Virus record (IMG/VR): IMGVR_UViG_3300030101_000172
Coordinates: 1 to 60,546 of that record
Source of the DNA: a virus
Strand: one strand, 5' to 3'
Length of the DNA: 60,546 nucleotides
Shown: positions 47,401 to 55,100 of the stretch, in pieces
Position numbering within the stretch: position 1 is the stretch's first letter
Layout: the number at the start of each line of letters is the position of its first letter
Made by a program: the position numbers and the translations under genes
Notes under the pieces: generated by a model
Database searches by the model: none
What the model was told of the DNA's origin: nothing
The model's input: the letters and a program-made list of their open reading frames with translations, nothing else

Positions 47401-48246
47401 TTGCACAAAACCACCAACACCAGCACCATAACCACCTTGTTCTAGTGCATCATCCATCAATCCTTTTTCAGGGTTGTATATACCTTTTTCAATAGCATTT
47501 TGAAGAAACGCTGCAGTAAATTCTTGAGTACCTTCTACTCCTGCTTCTTTAGCTATACGTTTTGCTCTACTAAAAAAATCATCTGCTACATCATCACCAA
47601 CAGATTTTTTAAATGCTTTTATTATTCTAAGTGGAGATATAAGTTCTGTTGCACCGACTGCACCACCTAATAAAGAAGCTATACCTCTTTCGCCCTCTGT
47701 AGCATCTCCTGCACGAGCACGTTCACTAGCCTCACCAGCACCTGCTGACACAGCCAATCCAGCAGCAAGAGGCAATCCTAAAACAGGAACTAATGCTGTT
47801 GCACCAATACCAAGAAAAGAACCTAAAGCCTCACCAAATTTACGACCAAATATTTCTTCTTGGCCTTTTTCTGCTGCGAAAAATTCTCTTACAGGATCAG
47901 TTGCACTTAATATACCCTCTCGTGCTGCCGTCTCTGTATCTTCACCAAAAGGAGTTACTGCACCTAATGCTGCTGATTCTCCAAGGCCCACTGCACCACC
48001 AAAGATACCTTTAATAAATTCTTGACCTTGGTCAATTATATCAGCTTCTTCAGGTTCTTCTTCTATAGGTTTATCTAAGAGATCTTGTAGCTCTGCTTCA
48101 CCTTCTTCTCGCAGTCTGTCAGCCTCACTTGATAAAGAACCAGCACGAAGTTCTTTGTAAGCGTTAGCTACAGTTTCAAATTCTGGTGTGCCTTGCTTAT
48201 CTTGGTTAGCAATAATCCACTCACCAATTTGCTCAATGGTAGCCAT
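41476..48246 (-). CDS. giant 2256-residue polyvalent-type virion protein with HEMAH motif
   Basis: Largest gene of the window. The N-part (about 75-260) has Gly/Ala-rich membrane-like segments (FLGIGATALVPVLGLPLAAGLA). Residues about 300-1050 are long charged Lys/Glu sequence. At about 1130-1260 comes a domain with H1174-E-M-A-H1178 (HVILHEMAHAV) and DEFVAEAMSNPSFQ downstream, a zinc-peptidase layout. The C-third has NRIAFLGTIGLNISSAIVNMTQ (about 1725) and IGRVAMMYKSYGIQMYYTL, like large polyvalent protein (LPD) domains, then a hydrophobic LAGIQGMPFVGLVMFIANMFL near 1990. It is probably ejected into the host with DNA. The protease activity is inferred from motif only. Confidence 0.8.
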   Translation of the reverse strand: MATIEQIGEWIIANQDKQGTPEFETVANAYKELRAGSLSSEADRLREEGEAELQDLLDKPIEEEPEEADIIDQGQEFIKGIFGGAVGLGESAALGAVTPFGEDTETAAREGILSATDPVREFFAAEKGQEEIFGRKFGEALGSFLGIGATALVPVLGLPLAAGLAVSAGAGEASERARAGDATEGERGIASLLGGAVGATELISPLRIIKAFKKSVGDDVADDFFSRAKRIAKEAGVEGTQEFTAAFLQNAIEKGIYNPEKGLMDDALEQGGYGAGVGGFVQAVGDMIAPKFRKRTNADGNTEILQLTDQRGDQTISALDAETELEEQGRKLLEDRRPGPKLEEGQDQGELFEGLDLGLARQEPNFILVPEEGETTETAKPKVDDAPVQRDLIDELEDAQLKGLIDVDETKEIRDLIAKDEETARVEAEKKLEQAKEAQLKDITKTLDAEQKRTTEIKRGDILRPILENLDTASRTNTEKRFSKALGDAGIADTAINAQEKAVIKLATDAVRDGRPIPAEAKDYQQIKTDDIYKGIDVEKGTRLQRTEIPDVDKKRKGSVLPETRKVETDDLQIEKLDETAARRGTEGAVQDVAETRPDDTTRSPEGFATLTPAGLDVSQRDTTRVGRREGEQQDTLTPVDKVTTEVTPDKELTKEKFNEIRQKRNDLSTRLTKVQQGNDRGKYSVITRELDTAVNNKDVTTADNALQRMEAFVADREKGVKKLTGDTRRKGARQKLKDDATVEGIGKALGKKTRTKIKPKKEPLVKPKETPKKVVVEDTKTKQIYGEKAFKKLQKSPKKQRIESQLSKAINEGVQTYDVIIETDEKTGKRKNVLKKKEVKTREGLLTEYVKNLRKPLSDYDSRTGIDLNNDGNIFEESDLQKLQEIIEKGKGKQQTRESLDIKAGRAFNRYAENVSRTSDVFVLVAHDSIFNKGFYKTGEIKTPELKKYFDKTGQNRAKEILDWSRENLSKKANDAITKLIAIERSDYIKQRELRRNAAGGKWGEIDTDKKLKANQKAEAEQFDEVRNNIKDKKQTFEDYMATADEIIKADADYKITDEEIAAIADSEVIIVDKYLKADATEGLSLPLHPIIKNSLRAGDLKSALEGLQATSLNKETAQVAGKLAQKVGTTKVEIVNNLTDEGAIPVSGLFDPKTNTIKLDADTGFNPHVILHEMAHAVTSANLANKSHPTTKQLNALFNDVKDMLDTAYGSTNVDEFVAEAMSNPSFQAKLAGLNPNGKPINAFQRLVNIVGNFIRRITGQPTKEIDSALSRVDEVIDDIITPAPEFRSAGQLALVAQRPELLKTVKRIVSSTADVMDKNKYTSVVYDFLSSKAPKLLKSGVFISLPIQALGDLATRYNFKSPRVRELQKTIDLMNGETGQVDVAIDAAMRKYEPFFEKAINDGRKESFDFVVYQSTVFRVDPTKKRDEYKNKDGTARTDESGNDLLKKYDEIQKEWNKLGQEGQAIYNDMRRTYAKQYEKLKNVILGEIDNSDASTEVKQSLKKEVLAKLFDKNKIEPYFPLTREGDYWVSYQIKKGDSTEMAYEAFESNRGRERAMAELANDPDVSNVETYSTLDKVNFQTAPSGSFVKDVLQVMKVNKVDDVTQEQVLRMFIETLPATSFAKSFVKRKNSPGYKEDALGAFKEKGYDIGRQVVRMKYGKKLQEIDDGLAEDYKKLGNPKAKEYVLELQKRARFARNPPRDILMRASAQANRIAFLGTIGLNISSAIVNMTQVPLMFQPILGGKYGHRESFKAIKEAGVFIGSSGVGKKARKITTPNGEVVDVGAAWSIDNYYVADKDGKFKLRDDLNVDANKLRQLNRLLPLVQSASDRGQLNRSLFYDTLTLEEGGRARNLWDKINAFSAFFFHQQEKFNRQVALISTYNLELNRLENSTKASERNLSTAEKQELAANEALYRSQEMNGGASLANAPRIAQIPIGRVAMMYKSYGIQMYYTLIKTGLKAVGADKSLSPQEKKIAQKQFLGICASSALLAGIQGMPFVGLVMFIANMFLDDEEESAEFLTNRFLGDHLYKGPISAEFTDISGRVGLSNLIFRNNPYNKDDSVLETVGKTLLGPAGSVIGQFGAGISEVTDEFGDTQRGIERMMPAAIRNIFKTGRYIADDGIYTRRGDLIVDDISGHGLFFQFLGFPPSEYTRAQEQNQVAKGIDKAVNVRRSKLLRQLYLEIRHGMDTEDALNAINKFNKRHPRFAISADAMRRSIKQHVRQSATMHNGVSLSPKMRAYMRDEEDMYDFD

Positions 48247-48247
48247 T

Positions 48248-50209
48248 TTACTTTATACCTAGTATTTTATCTACTTCGTCCATATTAGTAGTGCCGCCTC
48301 CACCACTTATATCTTTTTCTAAATCTTTTATAATACCGTTAGTAACGGCTTGTAGAGATGCTGTATCTGACTTAATAAATGCGTTCATTTGATCTATAAG
48401 TTCTTTAGCTCTTTTTTCGCCTGCGGCTCCACCTGGGTTTAGTTTAGCGTCTTCTGCCGCTTTTAGATATACTTTTTGATATTTAGATTTTAAGTCGGCT
48501 ATGATTTTTTGTGTGCCAGTAAACAATGTTGTTCTAAAATTTCTTAAACTTGTAGCACTCTTTATCTTATTTGCTTCTGCTAACAATGCATTCTTTTGTC
48601 TACCTAAATCTGCTTGTAAGTTAGCTATTTCAACTTTAACTTCTCTATCTGCAGCCTGAGACATTAACTTTGCATGGGCTATATTAGCTCTTTGTTTAAA
48701 GGTTGCATTATCTACATCCTGCTTATAGAACATTTCTGCATCTTTACTAACTGCATTTAACACAGTCGCATCAAGTTTAGCTTTTGCTGTTCTCGTTGCA
48801 GCATTTTCTCTAGCCGCAGTGTCACCACGCTTTTCACCTATATCAAAAGCGGTTTTAGTTATCTCAAAAGTTTTACTTAGGATATCTGCTTTATCTTTGC
48901 CTATTTCTTTAATTAAATCTTTTTTATCGCCAAAAAGATCTTGGAAACCTTTTACTTTAAATCTTTCTTGTGCTTTTTCTTCTGCTAGAGATGCCCTTGT
49001 TACACCTCCTAGTGTGGTTCCAAAAGTAGCTCCACCTGCTCCACCTGCAAGAGCAGCTCTTAACCTACGATCACGTAACACATCAGGATCTTGCATACCT
49101 TCATAAAACTTTTCTTTTCCTGCTAGTAATTTTTCTAAATCGCTTTGTTTTGTTTTTTGTATTGATTCTAACCCAGGGATTATATCTTTAGTAGCATCTG
49201 TAAAATCGTCTCTACCCTTTTTTCTTATTGCATCTACATCTTTTATTTTATATGTATCATCTGTTTCTTTTAGTTTTTTAACTTCTTTTCTTAGAGATTC
49301 TAAAGGAGATTTATATTTTACTGAAGAAGCATCTATAGCCGTTATACCTGACTTAGGTGCGGTTAACTTATCGTCTTTTGGTTCCTCTCCTGTTCCTAAT
49401 GTTCCATAACCATAGTCCATAACAAATTCAGGAAGAGGTTTTTTTGGTATATTACCTACTCCTATAGCCATAGGATCTACACTTGTGTTAACTTCGGGGC
49501 CACCCATCTGACTAGCTATATCCGCTATGTTTCTTTGTGCTAATTTCCCTAAAGGCGTATCTTTTTGAAATCTATTTAATACATTAGACCCAGGAATTAG
49601 TGGTATCGTATCACCTTTTGACGCTCCCATGCCAAGACCCATAACTTGATCGTCATATGCTTGATCTGCTATTAATTTATCACCTAATACTTTTTGCATA
49701 CCTTCGGGTTGAGCTTTTGGTTCTCTTAGTTTTGCTATAGCAGCTCGTTTTTCTTCTGGCCCTAAATTTTTATCCGCCATTATCTCAGCGATTTTTTCTT
49801 GTATTAGTTTATCTAAAACACTACCCCCAGGCTGAAACCCTACAATGCCACCATCTGCCATTGTTTTCATATTAGGTGCAGGTCTACCTGTTATACCTTG
49901 AGCCATAGCTTTTTTAAGATTACCTTGCTCTTTAGCTTTTTTAAGAGCCATTATACCACTAGTCTGGTCAATAAGCTCTTTTTTAGTCATATCTAACACT
50001 TCTTTTTCTCTTTGTGCTTTAATAGTGTTAGGGTTGTTTTGCATTTTCATTTGCATATCACGGGCAGCGGCTTCTTTCTCACTTTTTAATTTTTGTAAAG
50101 CGAGTAAATCTATAAGTTGTTGACCTTTTTGGAATTTTTGCATTAATGCGTTAGGGTTATCTCGAAACGCATTTATTCTAGTTTGTACTTCGTTATCCAT
50201 TATTGCCAT
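48248..50209 (-). CDS. internal virion-type protein, 653 residues
   Basis: MAIMDNEVQTRINAFRDNPNALMQKFQKGQQLIDLLAL begins a helical, charged protein. MKTMADGGIVGFQPGGS (about 115-130) is the short 'GGIVGF..G' element seen in virion proteins of marine phages. Further on, an Ala/Gly stretch (ALAGGAGGATFGTTLGG) and long Lys/Glu/Ala coiled-coil segments follow. It lies one base from the giant gene. A place inside the virion or an ejection role is inferred from similar composition and clustering. Confidence 0.65.
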   Translation of the reverse strand: MAIMDNEVQTRINAFRDNPNALMQKFQKGQQLIDLLALQKLKSEKEAAARDMQMKMQNNPNTIKAQREKEVLDMTKKELIDQTSGIMALKKAKEQGNLKKAMAQGITGRPAPNMKTMADGGIVGFQPGGSVLDKLIQEKIAEIMADKNLGPEEKRAAIAKLREPKAQPEGMQKVLGDKLIADQAYDDQVMGLGMGASKGDTIPLIPGSNVLNRFQKDTPLGKLAQRNIADIASQMGGPEVNTSVDPMAIGVGNIPKKPLPEFVMDYGYGTLGTGEEPKDDKLTAPKSGITAIDASSVKYKSPLESLRKEVKKLKETDDTYKIKDVDAIRKKGRDDFTDATKDIIPGLESIQKTKQSDLEKLLAGKEKFYEGMQDPDVLRDRRLRAALAGGAGGATFGTTLGGVTRASLAEEKAQERFKVKGFQDLFGDKKDLIKEIGKDKADILSKTFEITKTAFDIGEKRGDTAARENAATRTAKAKLDATVLNAVSKDAEMFYKQDVDNATFKQRANIAHAKLMSQAADREVKVEIANLQADLGRQKNALLAEANKIKSATSLRNFRTTLFTGTQKIIADLKSKYQKVYLKAAEDAKLNPGGAAGEKRAKELIDQMNAFIKSDTASLQAVTNGIIKDLEKDISGGGGTTNMDEVDKILGIK

Positions 50210-50213
50210 GTTA

Positions 50214-51221
50214 TTACCCTACTATAAATTCATCTTCTGTAGTATCATCTTTTGTAGTATCATCTGTTTTTAATACTTCATTTACATCTTCTGATATATC
50301 TTCAACATCTGACTCTGGTGTGGTTAAACCAAGTAACGCACCTAAATCAAAGCCACTACCATCTGCACCAGTACCAAATAGACTATTATATAAAGTCATT
50401 ATACCACTTGTACCACCTAATAACTCTGATAATGCACTTGGTTGTGCATATGTATATTGTTGTGCAGCAAGCGGTAGTCCCTGCAATAAAGATTGCATAT
50501 ATTGTATTTGTTTATATGGATAATCTCTTTCTTCTTCAAACTGTGTTTTATCTGCTGCAATACCCTCTGCATCTATAGCTCTTTGTATATCACCAGCTTT
50601 TAGTTGTGCACCCAAGGCTGTTAATCCAAATTCATTTAAAGCATCTTGAGCAGTTTGTTCTCTACCTTGTTCTACGTTAAACTGCCCCATAGCTTTATCA
50701 AAAGCATCTCTATATCCTGCTCCTGTGATACCTGCTAATCTATCTAGTAAACCACGAGCTCCTTCTGCTTCCATGACAGCCTGTCGTGAACCACCAAAAG
50801 CTCCTGCTCTTGTTAATCTACCTGCATCCTCGATACGTTGTATGTTAGCTTGTCTTTTAGCTTCATCTATCTGTGGCTGTAATGCTGCCATTATGTAAGG
50901 ATTCATAAACTTTGCAGCTACACCCTCATCAGTAAAACTCCCAGGGGTGAATCCCCCCATATCATCGGTGGGCACAGTCAAATTAGCAAGTCCTGTAAAC
51001 GCATCAGTTTGTAAATCGGATTCACCTGCTGTTAGAGGGCCTGTGTACGCCTCATAAGGCATGTCTGCCAAAGCCTCACCTTTACCAAGCATATCTGTTA
51101 CGTAAGGGCCTACGTAATTTGATAGGGAGGATTCTGTGCCCGTTTGTTGACCTACTAACTTAGCCCCTGGATCTGGGGTTGTTTGGTTAGCTATTGTGGT
51201 ATCTGGTGTTGTTTCAGTCAT
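50214..51221 (-). CDS. virion protein, 335 residues
   Basis: An acidic, Thr-rich N-terminus (TETTPDTTIANQTTPDPG), then SNYVGPYVTDMLGKGEALADMPYEAYTGPLTAGESDLQ and a helical core with DEAKRQANIQRIEDAGRLTRAGAFGGSRQAVMEAEGARGLLDRLAGITGAGYRDAF. The Y.GP.vA..S.LQ..AF.G and GAFGGSRQA..EAE patterns are common in structural proteins of marine podoviruses. It is probably a tail or internal virion component. The C-terminus is Asp/Thr-rich. Confidence 0.65.
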   Translation of the reverse strand: MTETTPDTTIANQTTPDPGAKLVGQQTGTESSLSNYVGPYVTDMLGKGEALADMPYEAYTGPLTAGESDLQTDAFTGLANLTVPTDDMGGFTPGSFTDEGVAAKFMNPYIMAALQPQIDEAKRQANIQRIEDAGRLTRAGAFGGSRQAVMEAEGARGLLDRLAGITGAGYRDAFDKAMGQFNVEQGREQTAQDALNEFGLTALGAQLKAGDIQRAIDAEGIAADKTQFEEERDYPYKQIQYMQSLLQGLPLAAQQYTYAQPSALSELLGGTSGIMTLYNSLFGTGADGSGFDLGALLGLTTPESDVEDISEDVNEVLKTDDTTKDDTTEDEFIVG

Positions 51222-51222
51222 G

Positions 51223-52155
51223 TTAGCCTCTCATAGTTGGCATCATTCTATTAGGATTTATAGCAGGAGCTTGTCTTGTAGTTCCTGTTCTAGCTTTTCT
51301 AACCCTGTCCATCATTGCATATAAATTTTTTGCTCCTGCATCAGAGTTGCCATTACCTAACCCACTGACGACATCTGCAGGTATTACAAACTCTCCATCA
51401 CTTAAAGCAGCAGGTTGTGTATTTCCTATCATAGCAGGCACTTTATCTGCCATACCATCAGTAGCACCACCTAAATACATACCTCGATTTAAACGTGCTA
51501 TACCACCTCTTGCCAATCCAAAATTTGCTCTTTCTTCTTCTGTTAACAAACTCTCTGCTGTTGGCACAGTAGGTATTGGTTGTGTAGCCGCAGGTGTTGT
51601 CTGTGCAATTTGTTCTGCCTGTGCAAGTTGATCCGCCTGTGCAAGAATTGAGTTAGCTGCATCTGCCTCTCTTTTAGCTCTTAATGCAGCCAGTCCCTCT
51701 CCTTGTCTATTTTGTTGTGCTAAATTAGCTAGATTCATAGCCTGTAATCCAGCAGCTTGGCTACTTGTGTCTTGAGTGCCACGCTCTCCACCGCTAAATG
51801 CAACATCTGTAAAATAACGCTGTCCACCACTCCCAGGCCGTCTTTCAGGGTCATATGTCCCAGGGACTCTTGTTCTTGTAGCAGTATAATCTGGTATTTT
51901 ACCTTGATACCCTAATTTTTCTGTTTGAGGGCCACCAAATAATTTACCTAAATACGTGTCAGCACCTATTACACCTGTGTCTGCAAGTACCTTTCCAAGT
52001 GCCCCTATACCACCAGCAACTTTACCAAAATCTACACTACCATCACTTTTTTTAAAAACATCTCCCACATCAGAAATTAGCCCATCATCAGTGTCGGTTA
52101 GGTAGTTAAACGCATCTGAACCGAAATTCATTATATCATCAAAAATATCAGCCAT
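51223..52155 (-). CDS. virion protein with DGEFVIPADVVS domain, 310 residues
   Basis: MADIFDDIMNFGSDAFNYLTDTDD leads to a Gly-rich middle, an Ala/Gln-rich helix, and a C-terminal domain GGIARLNRGMYLGGATDGMADKVPAMIGNTQPAALSDGEFVIPADVVSGLGNGNSDAGA. The C-terminal signature is repeated in many marine phage virion proteins. The N-terminal GGxGA.GKVLADTG is like internal proteins too. Its function is unknown. TAATG coupling to the 1529-residue gene. Confidence 0.7.
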   Translation of the reverse strand: MADIFDDIMNFGSDAFNYLTDTDDGLISDVGDVFKKSDGSVDFGKVAGGIGALGKVLADTGVIGADTYLGKLFGGPQTEKLGYQGKIPDYTATRTRVPGTYDPERRPGSGGQRYFTDVAFSGGERGTQDTSSQAAGLQAMNLANLAQQNRQGEGLAALRAKREADAANSILAQADQLAQAEQIAQTTPAATQPIPTVPTAESLLTEEERANFGLARGGIARLNRGMYLGGATDGMADKVPAMIGNTQPAALSDGEFVIPADVVSGLGNGNSDAGAKNLYAMMDRVRKARTGTTRQAPAINPNRMMPTMRG

Positions 52156-55100
52156 TAATCGTCCCCAATAAGTTTTAATAATGTATCATTTAAATTACTA
52201 ACTTGTCCACCTCTATTGTAAGGTGTTTGATAAAAAGCCTCTTGACCTGCATCACGAAATATACTTTCAAACTGGTAAGGTGCTCCTATTTTAGCTAATT
52301 CCACTGGTTTTAAAGGCGTGAGTTGTTGTGGTTGTAGCCCTTGATACAACTGTTTTGCTAAGTCCATTTGCTGTCCTCTTTTTGCTGCTACGGCTCTTCT
52401 TCTAGCTTCATCTTCTACTTCTTGTTCATATTGTTGCATAAAATCAGTTTGTTTATCAGATATAGTAGATAATTGATCTAATAATTGTTGATTAGCATCT
52501 TGTGTTGTAGCAAATAATCCTGTGGCTTGATCTGTATCTGTGGCAGGTTTGCCTAATATATCTGCAACATCAGTTATATTTTGTCCTTGTGTACCAAGAG
52601 CGTCTGATAAAATATCTAGTTGATCTTGTATTTCAGATCCTTTTCTTACATCTTCTATTTCTGCAAAAATACCTGTAGCAGGATCAGTATCCGTAGCAGG
52701 ACTACCAATCATATTTTTTAATACGTTAAATCTAGCTTCTGGTAATGCTTCTTCTACCTTACCACCAAGCAAAGTTTGATCGTATTGACCCATAAGTTTT
52801 CTTGCATCTTCAGGTAAAACGTCTGAAAGACCTGCATTTTTAAATGCCTCAAATGCCTCTGTTTCCGTTACTAATTTAGGGTCTACATACTCACCTACGG
52901 ACACTCTTTGTTTTACTTCTTCTGTTTGACCAACAAAATTATTTATTTCATCATCTGTAGCAGTGTAACCTAAAGCATCAAAATAAGATTTAGCCTCATC
53001 AAATGAGGTCATGCGTGGATCTACATACTCACCAATAGCTTTAGCTTGTTCTGTTTCTGCTATTTGTGCTGTAAATTGTGCAACTTCTTCGTCTGTAGGT
53101 GTGTACCCTAAATCTGTAAGATATTTACGAGATTCTTCTTTTGTTACGGCTGTAGGATCTAAATCTTTCCTAGCCTGTTCTAATAATGTAGACTCATCTT
53201 TTTGCCCTACATATTGATTTATCTGCTCATCTGTAAGGGTAACGCCCTCTGATGCAGCTATATTTTGTATTTCTTGTTTATCAACAAATCTAGGGTCTAT
53301 ATAAGCATCAAAATCAGTGTTAAATTGCTCACTTGATGATTTACCTACAAATCTGTCAACTTCAGATTGTTCAGGTTTATAATCGCCAAATTCTCTATAT
53401 TTATCATATACTTCTTCTGAACCTATATACGCATCGTCATAATACGTATTCATTATGTTTGACGTTATATTACTGTCTATGCCTAAATCTGTTAAATTTT
53501 GCTCTAAAACAGACATATTTTCTGTTGTTTTATCTGTATTTCCTATGACACTACTAACTTCAGGATTAAAATTAGCTATGGCACTAGATACAAAATCTCC
53601 AGTTGTAATAACATTTAACTTATTTTCTACTGCATTATAACCCTCTACAGTGCCGTATATGGTAGCAGACGTACCACCACCAGAAATCATGCCTAATACA
53701 GTATTTGCTGTTACATTACCGATTGTATCTCTTTCAGGGTCTATTTGTACTAATTTGCTTTCTGACCATGCTTTAGGTAATCCCTCTTCAAAACCTTCTT
53801 GTACAGTTTCTTTGCCTATTACTTCAAATGCTTCTGATATATTGCCTTTTTTCTTGCCACCAAATATAGCCTTCTCAAAATCATTACCTTTTAATACTTT
53901 ACCTGTAGCTAAAGTTGTTATAGCAGATATAGTCCCTGCTTCTTTTGCTAAATCAAACGCATATTCTGTTGCTTGTTCTTCATTCATGCCTGATTTTATA
54001 GCTGTTCTGTAGGCTTCATCAAAAGTTTCTACTGCTGTACCACCAAAACCTTCTGCCATACTTGCAGTAACAGATGTGCCAACACCAACTTTCATAGCTA
54101 TGTTTTTAGCGTAAGCCTCGCCACCTTCCATTAAGACCTTTTTAGCAACATTGGCTGTTCCGCCACTTAATAATAACAAAGGCACTTCTTGTATAACTTC
54201 TTTTGCTATGTATTCTGCTGCAAAAGTTAGTGGTGCTTCAGATGCACCTCCATATATAGCTTTTGTGGTCTCCCATGCTCTTTCAAACCAAGGTGCATTA
54301 GGGTCTATATTTTCTCTTAACGCAGTTATTGTATCTTGTATTTTTTCTACATTATTTTTATATTCTTCTGTTTTAACATCATCACCTAGTTTTATTAGAT
54401 TTCTAGCAAATTGACCTACGGCTGTAGTTTCAGGATTTACATTTGCTAATACTAATAAACCATTAAAACTTTGTATAAGTTCTCCACCTGCACTTAATAC
54501 AACACCTGCTGTGTCTTTTAAAAAGTCTGGTGCATCTTCTGTTTTTGCATATTCATATGCTTGTTGTATAAATGCCCATGTAGTGCTACCTAGACCAGCC
54601 TCTAAAAATTTTTTTGAGTCTTCATCTTGTATTTCTGCATATGTTTTTATACCTGCTTCAGTATTTGTTTCTAGTAATGTATCGGCTGTTAATAAAGGTA
54701 GTTGTTCTACTTTCATAAGCACATTACCATCTAAATCTTGCACCTCATACCCGTCTTTTATGGCTACATTCTGTACTATTTTATTTTCTTTAGGATCAAA
54801 ATAAGGACTTGAATTACCTGCAGTTAATATTGCGTAACTAAGACCCCCATCTTCATTTGTAACAACTTTTGCATTGTTACTAACAATATCAGCATCGGTT
54901 ACTCCGCTTTTATCTATGTCATCATTTTCATATTTAGACAAAGCATGATGAACCGAACTAACAAATTTTTGATTACCTATATATTGATCTATTTCAGCGT
55001 CTGTTTTTCCTTGTTGTTTTAACACATCCATAACAAGATCTTGACTTCTTAAATAATCTTGAGCTATTTGTTCTGCATAATTAGTAACATCTGCATTTTT

